Of a stretch of 64,000 bases of DNA, positions 24,465-34,981 are shown in pieces. The stretch is taken from positions 1-64,000 of IMG/VR virus record IMGVR_UViG_3300009086_000015. One strand, written 5' to 3'. Source of the stretch: a virus. How positions within the stretch are numbered: position 1 is the stretch's first letter; each line of letters opens with the position of its first letter. The notes below the pieces were generated by a model, which made no database searches, had not been told where the DNA came from, and saw nothing but the letters and a program-made list of their open reading frames with translations. A program made the position numbers and the translations under genes.

Positions 24465-27400
24465 TTGGTCGATCAAAATATTAATACCAACATAACTGCG
24501 ACGGCGAATTTTAGTAGCCTTACAGCGCAGTTACAGGCCGTTACAGCCCAACTCATAAAACTTCAAACGACTACTGTTGGGTTAAACCAAAAGCTTCAGG
24601 GTCAAATAGGACAGATGAACAGGTCCTTCGTAGATACTATGCGATCAACGGGCCAGTTCTCTTCCCACTTTGTTACACTATCATCTGATGTAGATAAGTT
24701 TGGTAAAAACTTAGACGCAGGCAGAATGAAACTTGGCCAATATTTCAATACATGGCAAAGTCATGCAAAGGGCACAACCAATATAGTAAAAGAATTAGCA
24801 AAGCAGCAAGTAATGCTGCAAAATGCTGTAGTACAACCACTTGGTAAAAATGCTCAGGGCTTGATGCAATACAACGTAATGGTTGCACGAGGCTTAGATG
24901 AAAACAAAAACAAGCTTCAGCTCTTAAGACAAGAGCAAGCAATAATGAACAAGGTCATGCAAGATGGATCTAATCAATTAATTAACTGGGGTAAGAATAC
25001 ACAGTGGGCTGGTAGACAGCTTACCGTTGGACTTACTGTACCAATTGCTGCTTTTGGCGCAGCAGCATCAAAAGCGTTCAGAGACGCAGACGCCGAGCTT
25101 ATTAGACTACAAAAGGTTTATGGCGGATTAACTGCATCTACTACTGCTGAGCTTGAAAAGGTCAGAAGAGATGTAACTGGTATAGCCAAAGAGATGGCAT
25201 CGGCATATGGAGTTTCATTTAAAGACACAATCGCACTAGCTGCAGATCTTGCTGCCACTGGTAAACAAGGCGCAGACTTAATGAAAGCAACACAAGAAAC
25301 AACAAGACTTGCGGTGCTTGGTGAAGTAGATAGACAAGATGCAATGAAAGCAACTCTTGCTATTCAAAATGCATTTAAGCAAAACACACAAGAGCTTACA
25401 GAATCAATTAACTTCCTCAACGCAGTTGAAAACCAGACATCAACAAGTCTTGCAGATCTAACTGAAGCAATTCCAAAAGCTGGTCCAGTCATTAAATCAT
25501 TGGGTGGAGACGTACAAGATTTAGCTCTCTACCTAACAGCAATGAAAGAAGGCGGAGTAAATGCCTCAGAAGGAGCTAACGCAATTAAATCTGCAATGGC
25601 ATCTCTCATTAACCCTACAAAAGTTGCAAGAGAAATGTTTGCTGGATTTGGAATTGATATAGCTGGAATTGTTACATCTAATGCTGGAGACCTAACAGGA
25701 ACAATTGTTGCACTACAGAAATCTTTAGATAGCCTTGATCCACTAAGCAAATCAAAAGCAATTGAGCAGCTATTTGGAAAGTTCCAGTTTGCTAGAATGT
25801 CTGCTCTGTTTGAAAACCTTGGAAAAGAAGGAAGCCAGACGCTGCAGGTTTTAGATTTGATGAAAGCCAGCACACAAGAATTAGCAGCTATCTCTGACCG
25901 AGAATTAAAAATGATGACAGAGTCTGCATCTGGTAAGTACCGCAGAGCTCTAGAATCAGTAAAGGCAGACCTTGCTGTTATTGGAGAATCTTTCTTAAAG
26001 ATAAATACTTTTATATTAAATGTTATTGATGGAATTGTTAAGTTTGTTGGAAAACTTCCTGGACCAATTAAATCTATATTAACATTTGTGGGCGGACTGA
26101 CTGCAGTTGCTGGACCACTTATCATGCTTACTGGTGTGCTTGCAAACTTCTTTGGATACATAGTAAAGGGAATGTTTAGCCTAAAGCAATTCTTTAAAGG
26201 CGGAGAGCAGTTCAAGCTTCTAACCCCAGAGCTAGTTGCAGCAGATGCTGCAGCAAAAGCAGTAGGAGAATCATTCTATAGCGATGCAAAGGCAGCAAAG
26301 GTATTTGAAGATGCAGTACTAGCACTGTCTAGATCATTTGATATTTTGCAAACAAAAGCAGCAATGGCAACACAGGCAACTCACTCAAGTGTAAACGTTA
26401 GCACAATCGCAGGTAATGCTGTCACTTCAGGCGCAGGGTTTGATAGAGTTGTTGATAAAGACAGCCCTTATTTGGGCAAGCCTTACTCTAGAGATATGTC
26501 TCACACAATTCCATCTGGACAAGAACAGCTTGGAACAATATTTGGAGTAGTTCCTGGAACTGGTCCAGTAAATAGAAAGATTAGTAATAACCCACAGATG
26601 TACATGGACGGAGATCTTCCAAGAGTTCCTGGAGTAACTTCTGTAAACAGCGTTTCAACAGGCATAGTGGCAAGCGAAGCCGCAAAGTGGCACTCAATGA
26701 CAGCGGCAATTGCAATGCAGTCAAAAGAAGAACTTGCACTACTTAAGCAAGAAGTTGCTGCAACTGGAACTGTAACAGCAGAACTATCCGCATCGTATTC
26801 AGCAATGCTACCACCAATGGTAGAGCTAACATCTATGGCAGCTGCAGAAGGTGGAGCAATTGTAGCAGAACTTAAGGCTGGCAAAATAACTGTAGATCAG
26901 GCAAGAGCAAAGATTATTGCACTCAATCAACAGGTAGAAGCAATGATGGCAGAGACATCCCAGATGGTTGCAGCAAGCATGGGAAGAACAATTAATCTTA
27001 CAACAGTCCCACTGACGTCACAGCCAACAGTAGATCCAATAACTGGAAAATCTAACATGAAAGAAATGTTCCACAAAGGAACAACAAAGAATCTTGTAGA
27101 TAAGATTGCAAGATCTCTTGGAGTTAGAACTTCTGGCGGAGGCTACAGTACAGAAACAACAAAGCCTATTATTAGAAGAAATGAAGGTGGAATGGTATAC
27201 GATCCTTCAAAGCATGGATCAGTTGTACCAGGACCAGCAAATGTAGATTACGATATGATCCCAGCAAAACTTCCAGAAGGAAGCTATATACTTAATCAAG
27301 AAGCATCACGTAAAAATCCTAGCCTAGTAAACATGGCAAAGAACAAATACGCAGGCGGAGGAAAAGTTGTAGATGCAATATTAACACCAAGAGAAACATA

Positions 27401-30400
27401 CTTTGACCCAGAGTTCACAGCTGCAAATAAGCCAATGCTTGATAGAGCAAATAGTGGATCAAGAATTGAATTTAATTCTGGTGGATTCCTTGGCGGAATG
27501 GTAAGAAGCGGAATTAGAAATTATGGAAAGATGCAAGACATGTTCCCAGCTCAAGCAAGTGGCTCATATGAACTTAATAAAACATCAGAGTATTTAGACT
27601 TCTTAACAAGCAATTCGTATCAAGATGACATTGTTCCTAACCTAATTCAAAATGATGCTGCTGCTATATTAAATAATTCTAAAGACATGAATATGACACC
27701 AACCCAAGCAGTCGATATTGCAGAAAAAGCAGTAAAGGCATCTATTGAAAGTCATAAAGAATATGTAAGAACTGGTAAAGGCTTAACATACACAGAGTCT
27801 CAAAGAAAGTTTATGCATGACAATTTTCCTGAGCTTGTTATAACAAGACCAAACGGAATGAATGATGTTGATTGGAATAAAGAAAAAAAGAAGAAAGCTG
27901 GCGGAAACGCAACTATAAGAAAAAGCATCCTGTCTGTATTAAAAAAGAGATACCCAGGCTCTACAATATATCATGACCGTGACCGTGCACATATAGAAAG
28001 AGGCACAGGAAATATTGCAGCAAGAGGATACTTTGGAGAAGCAGCACATGATCCATTCAATAGATTTGGAAACAGACTGCATCTAAGAGGAATTATAGAT
28101 GACACAGTGCCATTAACCAGAGATGAGGCTTTGGCAAGAGCGCATAAGCTTTCTGTAGCTTTAGGATTTAAAGACGTTGATGATTACAGAGCACACGTAC
28201 CAGTAATTGAAAAATGGCTAAAAACTGGAAAGTGGAATGGAAGAGGCCCGATACCAGAAAATCTTGTACGTGCACTTGGTGGAGATATGAAGGTATTTAG
28301 AAGTTCAGGAACGCCTTCTAAATCAAAAACACAAAGACAACCAAGAACAATTATGATCAGAGGCAGAAAACTCCAGCTTGCTAATGATGGTGGAATGATT
28401 GGCGGAATGGTAAGTCAAGGAAAGTATGCTTATGGAGATCCTGCTGCAGCTGCAAGATTAAAAGCATTTGCAGATGCACAGCAAGTAAGAAGAACAGCAC
28501 AGCATCAAAAAAATCTTGAAAGATTCCCTTGGATTAAACCACAGATTGATGCATATCGAGCATCTAAAAAAGGACACTTCCTTGGAATGCCAAGGGGAAT
28601 TAAAGCAGTAGAAGAGCAAAGAAAAGCAAGACTTGCAATGGAAGAAATTAATTCCTCAGTGATGACAAGCAGATTTGCTGACATGGACCCGACTGATTTT
28701 GGAATGCTTGTTTCCCCAACTACTGGAAGAAGCTTCCCAGTTTCTGGAATTGGCGGATTATATAAAAAGCCAGATGGTTCTATGGTATTTGTTAAACCAG
28801 TAATGGATGAGACAGCTGCTTTGGCGGAACAAAGAGCAACAATAATTGCAAGAGAAGCACATGGATTAAATGCACCAAGACAAGATATTAAAACAATGAT
28901 AGATCCAACAGATCCTACTGGTAAGAGAAAATTAATTGTTTTAGAGTCACCATTTGATGAAGCATTTGCAAAATCAAGTGGAACATTTACACAATCAGAA
29001 TACTTCAAACAGCTCGTAGCAGCGAATCTAAGAGGAGATAAAGATCTTAGTGCAAGTAACCTATATGGCTCAACTTTAGCCGATGTAGGGACTGCTGGTG
29101 TATTTAAAATGGCATCTGGCAAGAGGTCATACGCAAGTGATATGCCATCAATGTCTGATCAAGCTCGTATTAACCTATTAGGCGTTAAGGGTGGGGCTAA
29201 AAAATTCTTTGCTGAATCTACATTAAATATTCCAAAGGGGATGAAAGCAAAAGACTATCATGAAGCAATGATTGCTGAGATAGATAGTGTTCTTCCTAAA
29301 TTAGAAAAAACAATAGCTCAGTTTGATTTGAGTATAGATGAAAGACAATACTATAGAGCAATGATAGATAGACTAAAGGCTGGAAGAAATGTTAACTGGG
29401 AAGAATTCCATGGCATCCATTCTGCAGTAAAGACATCTGCTACAAAAGCATTATCCCCAGCTGCACTTCTCAAATTAAAAACAGAATCAGAATTAAGAAT
29501 GAGACAAAGAGGACATGCTGCTAGCTTGTCAGATAATGCATTTAAGAACGATGCCAATGGATTTAATATGGGCGGAATGGTTCAAGCAAGAGCAATGGGC
29601 GGACCAGTAAATTCTGGACAGCCATATCTTGTTGGAGAAAAAGGACCAGAACTATTTGTTCCAAAAAATAATGGTGGAATAGTTTCAAACTATGCTCTTG
29701 GCGGTATGGTTAGGTCTAATAAAAATGGCTATGGAAAGTATTCTGCATTCCGTTCAAAAGTTAGAGGCACTGGAACAATAAGAACACCAAAGCTAGATGC
29801 AGAGGGAAATATTATTGCTCCAGATCCAAGTTCTGGCATGGCCTCATCAATGGCTGGAATGGCCATGATGATGGGTGGTCAACAAATCGGAGGTACCGTA
29901 GGATCTGGTATGACCTTTGCTGGAATGGCAATGCAAATGGCACCACTGCTTCCAATGTTAACTAAAGCAAGAACCTATATTGCTGGTATGGGTGGCGCTC
30001 TAAAAGCTCTTGGGTCATTTGGTCCAAAAATACTTATTGCCTTAAGGGCAGGAATTGCAGCATTGATGGGACCACTTGGTCTTGTATCACTTGCACTTGG
30101 CGGACTCTTTATGTTGTGGAAACGATATAGAGAAGAGCAGGCACAAAATAGAAAAGAAGAAATTCTTTCTAACGGTATAACTAAAAAGGGCGCACAAGAA
30201 GCAGGAATTAGATATAACAATATGTCTAATTCAATTGCAGATGTTAACGCACAGCTTGAGCTAACTCGCGCAAAAGGAAAAGCTGCATTTGAGAATTTAA
30301 ATAGCGCTGGAGTTCAAGGCCTATCATTAACTATTGCTGAACTTAAGAAAGCAATTAAAGAAGCTAAAGCAAGTCAAAAAGAACTTGTTGAAGGATTTAG

Positions 30401-32549
30401 CAATGCTGGAAGTGGCAGTGCATCAACTCAAGAAAAACAAAAGATTGTTAATGAAATGGCTACCAACCTAAAGGCACAATTTGTTGCCGCAGGAATGTCA
30501 GCGCAACAAGCAACAAATAAAATATTTGCAATAATTAAAGCATCAAAAAATGCAGACATGGCTTTTAATGCAATATCTTCAAAAGGCTTTGGCGAAATTA
30601 TTGATAAAACCACTGCTGCTACATCTATGGTAGAAAAGCTTAACAAGAAAATGGCAGAGACAAAGCTTGTTCAAGCTTCTGGCGGTGGCTATAAAGCAGA
30701 GTCTTCATTTAAGGGAGAAGCATTAGGAAACGCTTTGTCAAACACCACGGCAGCAATAGATGCAAACATGAAAGCATTAGTCGGAACAAAAGATGCAATG
30801 GGTAATGTTATAGATGAAGCGACGGCCTACAAGATGACAATAGATGACATAAATTCTAAGACAGGGTCAACTAATACTCTCACTAAAGAGCAGATAGAAA
30901 GTCTCAAAGAGACACACCCTGCTCTACAAGAAATTTTAAATACAACAGATACTACTGCAAGCGCATTTGCTAAATGGCGAATTGTTTTGTCAGGAGTCAG
31001 AGCTGATCTAAAACACATAACAGCAGAAGAAGCAATTGCTATAGCACAATTTGAAGAGGGTCTAAACTCTGCAATAGAAGCGCAAGAAAAAACTGGGGCT
31101 GGTGTATTAGGTAAATCTCAAACAATAATTAATAAGTTGCAGTTGCAAATAGGTAAGGGGCTGGCGGCACAACAAAAAGCTCACAACCAGGCAATGGGTA
31201 ACATAGAAGATGAAATCAAGGCTATAGATAAAAAGATAAAAAAGATTCAAGAAGAAGCCGATGCAAAGATTAAAGCAATTGAAGATGAACAAAAGGCTAA
31301 TGACTTTAATGCAAATATGCAGCAGCTACAAATTGAAAATCAAGACGCTTTGGCTAAAGGCGACATGGCTGGTGCTGCACTTACACAAATTAAGATTAGG
31401 CAGCTTGCTGACCAAAGACAAAAAGAATTAGCAATAAATGCAATAAGAGAAAAAGAAGCAAAGGAAATCGATGCTTTAAATAAAAAGAAAGAAGGTCTTG
31501 CTGCAAAGCAAGAAGCTTCAGCAAAGAGACTTGCAGCGCTTCAAGAAGCAGCAGCAAAGACTCAAATTAGACTCGATAAGATTAAAACTTACCAGCTAGA
31601 GTATGAAAATTTACTTAAAGAAAAAGCAAATATTAATTTAATGGCAGAAGGCAAAGACAAAGAAGAAGCTATTAAAGCATTTAGAGGAAACCTTGGCGCA
31701 CTAGGACAAAATCTTTCTAAAGATGCAACAGGCAAAGACTCAGCCCTAGCTTCTATGGTAAAAGATATATTTCAAGGAACAATGATTGGCTCTAAGGGAG
31801 AATCCCTTGCTGGTAAAATTTCTACTACTTACAATGGTCGCCCAGTTACCTCATATGTTCCAGGAATTGCTGATGCAAAAGTTGGAGCTGCGGCAAATGA
31901 TATATCTTTAAAGGCAGCAGAATCAATCAAGGGCGGAGCTACACTTTATGATGTTATGCTTGCAGTGAGAGGCCAGGGCAAAGACGGAGGCTGGTCAAAA
32001 GAAAATGCTATTCCAGTGCCCACAAATTACGATAAATATAAAACTAGAGATGGAGGAATCCTTACCGATCCAGCCAAGGTGCAAATTGCAACAGAGCTAG
32101 GTTTACAAAAAGATCAATATTTCAAGTATCTTGGAAAAACCTATAGAGTTTACGATCCAACTCAAGGAAGCAGGATAATTAGGCAGGCAAAAGGCGGACC
32201 AGTGTTTGGTGCTGGAAGTGCGACATCAGATTCTATTCCAGCTATGCTTTCAAATGGTGAGTATGTAATTAATGCTAAGTCTGCATCCGCATACGGATAC
32301 CAGAATCTTGATACAATAAATAGAATGGCTCAAGGCGGATTAGCAGTAAGATATGATATTCCATCTGGATCTAAAATTAAAGCCAATATGGCAACTGGCG
32401 GAGTAGCAAATTCTTCACAAACAGTATATAATGTTAACATAGAGCTTAATGGAACAAATGTAACTGTTGACGATGTAATGAATAAATTTGACCAAAGAAT
32501 GCGAAACGTTAACGCAACAATGGGTCGAGTAGTAACGAATAGGAAGTGA
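24465..32549 (+). CDS. Tape measure protein with embedded domains
   Basis: 2694 residues from TTG 24465, with AAGGAG 9 bases before. Residues of about 200-400 match the TP901-type tape measure core (FRDADAELIRLQKVYGG, then ASEGANAIKSAMASL). Hydrophobic segments lie at about 533-570 and 1826-1885; they may enter the host membrane at injection. A Lys/Glu coiled coil lies at about 2240-2395. GEYVINAKSA-like repeats occur near 925 and 2580. Residues of about 1405-1650 look like a protein-kinase-like fold (see findings). If all residues were extended helix the tail would be about 400 nm, but the embedded globular domains make that an upper bound. Confidence 0.9.
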   Translation: MVDQNINTNITATANFSSLTAQLQAVTAQLIKLQTTTVGLNQKLQGQIGQMNRSFVDTMRSTGQFSSHFVTLSSDVDKFGKNLDAGRMKLGQYFNTWQSHAKGTTNIVKELAKQQVMLQNAVVQPLGKNAQGLMQYNVMVARGLDENKNKLQLLRQEQAIMNKVMQDGSNQLINWGKNTQWAGRQLTVGLTVPIAAFGAAASKAFRDADAELIRLQKVYGGLTASTTAELEKVRRDVTGIAKEMASAYGVSFKDTIALAADLAATGKQGADLMKATQETTRLAVLGEVDRQDAMKATLAIQNAFKQNTQELTESINFLNAVENQTSTSLADLTEAIPKAGPVIKSLGGDVQDLALYLTAMKEGGVNASEGANAIKSAMASLINPTKVAREMFAGFGIDIAGIVTSNAGDLTGTIVALQKSLDSLDPLSKSKAIEQLFGKFQFARMSALFENLGKEGSQTLQVLDLMKASTQELAAISDRELKMMTESASGKYRRALESVKADLAVIGESFLKINTFILNVIDGIVKFVGKLPGPIKSILTFVGGLTAVAGPLIMLTGVLANFFGYIVKGMFSLKQFFKGGEQFKLLTPELVAADAAAKAVGESFYSDAKAAKVFEDAVLALSRSFDILQTKAAMATQATHSSVNVSTIAGNAVTSGAGFDRVVDKDSPYLGKPYSRDMSHTIPSGQEQLGTIFGVVPGTGPVNRKISNNPQMYMDGDLPRVPGVTSVNSVSTGIVASEAAKWHSMTAAIAMQSKEELALLKQEVAATGTVTAELSASYSAMLPPMVELTSMAAAEGGAIVAELKAGKITVDQARAKIIALNQQVEAMMAETSQMVAASMGRTINLTTVPLTSQPTVDPITGKSNMKEMFHKGTTKNLVDKIARSLGVRTSGGGYSTETTKPIIRRNEGGMVYDPSKHGSVVPGPANVDYDMIPAKLPEGSYILNQEASRKNPSLVNMAKNKYAGGGKVVDAILTPRETYFDPEFTAANKPMLDRANSGSRIEFNSGGFLGGMVRSGIRNYGKMQDMFPAQASGSYELNKTSEYLDFLTSNSYQDDIVPNLIQNDAAAILNNSKDMNMTPTQAVDIAEKAVKASIESHKEYVRTGKGLTYTESQRKFMHDNFPELVITRPNGMNDVDWNKEKKKKAGGNATIRKSILSVLKKRYPGSTIYHDRDRAHIERGTGNIAARGYFGEAAHDPFNRFGNRLHLRGIIDDTVPLTRDEALARAHKLSVALGFKDVDDYRAHVPVIEKWLKTGKWNGRGPIPENLVRALGGDMKVFRSSGTPSKSKTQRQPRTIMIRGRKLQLANDGGMIGGMVSQGKYAYGDPAAAARLKAFADAQQVRRTAQHQKNLERFPWIKPQIDAYRASKKGHFLGMPRGIKAVEEQRKARLAMEEINSSVMTSRFADMDPTDFGMLVSPTTGRSFPVSGIGGLYKKPDGSMVFVKPVMDETAALAEQRATIIAREAHGLNAPRQDIKTMIDPTDPTGKRKLIVLESPFDEAFAKSSGTFTQSEYFKQLVAANLRGDKDLSASNLYGSTLADVGTAGVFKMASGKRSYASDMPSMSDQARINLLGVKGGAKKFFAESTLNIPKGMKAKDYHEAMIAEIDSVLPKLEKTIAQFDLSIDERQYYRAMIDRLKAGRNVNWEEFHGIHSAVKTSATKALSPAALLKLKTESELRMRQRGHAASLSDNAFKNDANGFNMGGMVQARAMGGPVNSGQPYLVGEKGPELFVPKNNGGIVSNYALGGMVRSNKNGYGKYSAFRSKVRGTGTIRTPKLDAEGNIIAPDPSSGMASSMAGMAMMMGGQQIGGTVGSGMTFAGMAMQMAPLLPMLTKARTYIAGMGGALKALGSFGPKILIALRAGIAALMGPLGLVSLALGGLFMLWKRYREEQAQNRKEEILSNGITKKGAQEAGIRYNNMSNSIADVNAQLELTRAKGKAAFENLNSAGVQGLSLTIAELKKAIKEAKASQKELVEGFSNAGSGSASTQEKQKIVNEMATNLKAQFVAAGMSAQQATNKIFAIIKASKNADMAFNAISSKGFGEIIDKTTAATSMVEKLNKKMAETKLVQASGGGYKAESSFKGEALGNALSNTTAAIDANMKALVGTKDAMGNVIDEATAYKMTIDDINSKTGSTNTLTKEQIESLKETHPALQEILNTTDTTASAFAKWRIVLSGVRADLKHITAEEAIAIAQFEEGLNSAIEAQEKTGAGVLGKSQTIINKLQLQIGKGLAAQQKAHNQAMGNIEDEIKAIDKKIKKIQEEADAKIKAIEDEQKANDFNANMQQLQIENQDALAKGDMAGAALTQIKIRQLADQRQKELAINAIREKEAKEIDALNKKKEGLAAKQEASAKRLAALQEAAAKTQIRLDKIKTYQLEYENLLKEKANINLMAEGKDKEEAIKAFRGNLGALGQNLSKDATGKDSALASMVKDIFQGTMIGSKGESLAGKISTTYNGRPVTSYVPGIADAKVGAAANDISLKAAESIKGGATLYDVMLAVRGQGKDGGWSKENAIPVPTNYDKYKTRDGGILTDPAKVQIATELGLQKDQYFKYLGKTYRVYDPTQGSRIIRQAKGGPVFGAGSATSDSIPAMLSNGEYVINAKSASAYGYQNLDTINRMAQGGLAVRYDIPSGSKIKANMATGGVANSSQTVYNVNIELNGTNVTVDDVMNKFDQRMRNVNATMGRVVTNRK

Positions 32550-32555
32550 TTATAT

Positions 32556-32987
32556 ATGCTAATGCCTAGAGGCTCAATTCTCCAGATAGAATCAAATGGC
32601 GCCTACCATAAAGTCACCGAACATAACAGATCTGCTTTTGATATTAGCCCACAAAGAATAGAAACCCAAACAAGAATGGTTAATGGATCATTAAGAAAAT
32701 TTTGGATTGCAGATAAAAGAGCATTCAGCCTTTCTTGGGACATGCTTCCACACTCAACAGATTTAACAGTAGATGGAAAATGGGGAGCAGAAGATATACA
32801 GAATTTTTATTACAGCCCTGAAGGCAGAGGCGCATTTAATATAAAGATTAATCTGGCAACGGATGGAACCAATCAAGAAAGCACTGGAGAAGTTGTAAAA
32901 GTAATGTTTCAGAGTGCGTCCTTTAGCGTTTTAAAAAGAGGCCTGGAACCATTCTGGAGCGTATCTATAACACTGGATGAAGTCTAA
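32556..32987 (+). CDS. Distal tail protein-like
   Basis: 143 residues with an AGGAAG site 10 bases before ATG 32556. It is beta-rich (NGSLRKFWIADKRAFSLSWDMLP, then GEVVKVMFQSASFSVLKRGLEPFWSVSITLDEV), ending with the strands typical of distal tail protein N-terminal ring domains. It lies between the tape measure and the tail hub gene. It overlaps the next gene by TAATG. Confidence 0.7.
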   Translation: MLMPRGSILQIESNGAYHKVTEHNRSAFDISPQRIETQTRMVNGSLRKFWIADKRAFSLSWDMLPHSTDLTVDGKWGAEDIQNFYYSPEGRGAFNIKINLATDGTNQESTGEVVKVMFQSASFSVLKRGLEPFWSVSITLDEV

Positions 32988-34981
32988 TGGCCACTTCAGA
33001 TACAACACTATTAAACCATCTATACTCTGCTAGAGCACTAAAGCCAAGCGTAAAATGCTACATTGAATATAACATGAACTCAATGATTAAAGATATAACA
33101 GTAACATCAAGCGGAGAATATACTTCAAACGGAACAAAGCCATATAAGAAACTGTTCCCAGCCGAGTCAGTTATACAACCATTTAGACCAGTATATTCTG
33201 GAGCTAAGTATTATATTTACACAGCATCTGGACAGATAAACCCAACAACTAAACTTCCAATTGGAACTGGTGAACCAGGTCTTCACCAAAGAGCAAAAGA
33301 TGCAGGTAAATCTAATTCATTGCCAAGGCTATATTTTGCAGGCGGAGACAATACATATAAGTATTGGATATCTGCTATTAACACTAATGCCTCAATGACA
33401 ATAACTTATCCAAAATTTGTATTAACAAATAAGGTTGTTGTTAAGTTTGAGAAGTATCATGAGATTCCATCTGCATGTACAATAACATTAAAGTATTCTG
33501 ATTTAACTTCATCTGGCCCAATCTCGGCAGCCCCAAATTCAAATGGAGAATCTATAATTTATTATGGATCATCTTGGACAACAAATGCTTCTTCCTTAGT
33601 TCCAGCAAATAGCAAAAAAGTTATAGAGGTAGCCGTAGCTGCCACAAACAGAATGCAAGATAGAGTTACTGCAATAATAGAAATATCTCCAAGGCTTGTC
33701 CGTGATATATCTGATGATGTAACTAATTTTTCTATAACAAAAGAGTCTTCTAACTCTGGCGCAGATGGAGTTTTACCAGTTGGATCTGTAACAGCAAATA
33801 GCCTATCTATTGATCTTGCTAAATACAATAACTCTTCAATAGAGTATTTGGCATACGATGATTCTATTGCTTCGCCAGGCCACCTCATACCAGAAAAAAA
33901 CTATTTAATTAAAAATGCACAGATAGATATTTCAATTGCTTTAGATGTTGATGGAGTAATAAAAACAGTACCTCAAGGAACATATTTTATAAATGAATAT
34001 AGCAGAAGTCAATTTGGTGAAGTTTCTATACAAGCTTTGGATGGAGCAAAATATTTGCAAGAGACGCTTATGCCAAATTTATATCTAGAGTCTTACCCAA
34101 CAACAAGCGTAATAAAAGCAATACTCGATAACGTTGGAATGACAAACTATAACTTTAATACAACCACAACTGAAACGTCAGTTGACAATTCTATTGGAAG
34201 CATAAAATACTTTTCAACAGATGACTCGATGACAGTTTGGGATACAATACAGCAAATATGCATGGATACTCAAATGAATGCATTCTTTGATGACAATAAC
34301 ATTTTACAATTCTATACAAGAAATTATATATACGATGCTACTAGATCTTCTAGCTTTTCTTTTTATGCAGAAGACACAGTTGTTAGCGGAGTAACACGAA
34401 TACCAAATATATTAACATTTCAAAAAAGAGAGATCCCGTCAACCAACCAAGTTATTGTTAGATGGCAAGTCCCACAGATAACAAACCAGGCAAACAGCGC
34501 AGCTCCAATATGGCAGTCACCAGTAACATTTTTAGGTGGAGGAGGCTTGCTTGTAGACCTGCCTTACCCACAATCCAAAACACCAATGAGAGACGGAAAA
34601 GAATATTACGTAGTTAACGTTGTAGCAAATGTATCAAGCGCCTACGGGAATTCAGTTCCAGCACTTTATCAATTTTCTGGATATCTAATGATTGAATCTG
34701 AAATTATTGAATATGATGCAATAGGGTATGAATATAGAATTGATAGCTCTGGTCCTAAATTTTTCTGGGCTACCTCACAAGTAGATGTTGATAAATATAG
34801 AGCAATGGTTCCATCATTCTACGGAACATCTGAATTTTTTAAGCCAGTGGACGTATACAGAATTAAAACAAACGCAGACGGAACACTGGCTGGCCGAGGA
34901 GCACTTGGCACCACAGCAGTTACTCATTATGTAAGAACCTCAACTGGCTGGGTAGACTCTGGATCGGTGGTTATAAAATAA
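32987..34981 (+). CDS. Tail tip hub/minor tail protein
   Basis: 664 residues in a TAATG overlap. The N-terminal 250 residues are a beta-sandwich-rich region. From about 240 there is a hub-like part (DISDDVTNFSITKESS, then SIQALDGAKYLQETLMPNLYLES and DSMTVWDTIQQICMDTQMNAFFDDNNIL) resembling the gp27-like hub fold of tail-tip proteins of actinophages. It probably forms the ring at the end of the tail tube. No peptidoglycan-hydrolase motif is seen. The C-terminal 150 residues are beta-rich. Confidence 0.75.
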   Translation: MATSDTTLLNHLYSARALKPSVKCYIEYNMNSMIKDITVTSSGEYTSNGTKPYKKLFPAESVIQPFRPVYSGAKYYIYTASGQINPTTKLPIGTGEPGLHQRAKDAGKSNSLPRLYFAGGDNTYKYWISAINTNASMTITYPKFVLTNKVVVKFEKYHEIPSACTITLKYSDLTSSGPISAAPNSNGESIIYYGSSWTTNASSLVPANSKKVIEVAVAATNRMQDRVTAIIEISPRLVRDISDDVTNFSITKESSNSGADGVLPVGSVTANSLSIDLAKYNNSSIEYLAYDDSIASPGHLIPEKNYLIKNAQIDISIALDVDGVIKTVPQGTYFINEYSRSQFGEVSIQALDGAKYLQETLMPNLYLESYPTTSVIKAILDNVGMTNYNFNTTTTETSVDNSIGSIKYFSTDDSMTVWDTIQQICMDTQMNAFFDDNNILQFYTRNYIYDATRSSSFSFYAEDTVVSGVTRIPNILTFQKREIPSTNQVIVRWQVPQITNQANSAAPIWQSPVTFLGGGGLLVDLPYPQSKTPMRDGKEYYVVNVVANVSSAYGNSVPALYQFSGYLMIESEIIEYDAIGYEYRIDSSGPKFFWATSQVDVDKYRAMVPSFYGTSEFFKPVDVYRIKTNADGTLAGRGALGTTAVTHYVRTSTGWVDSGSVVIK

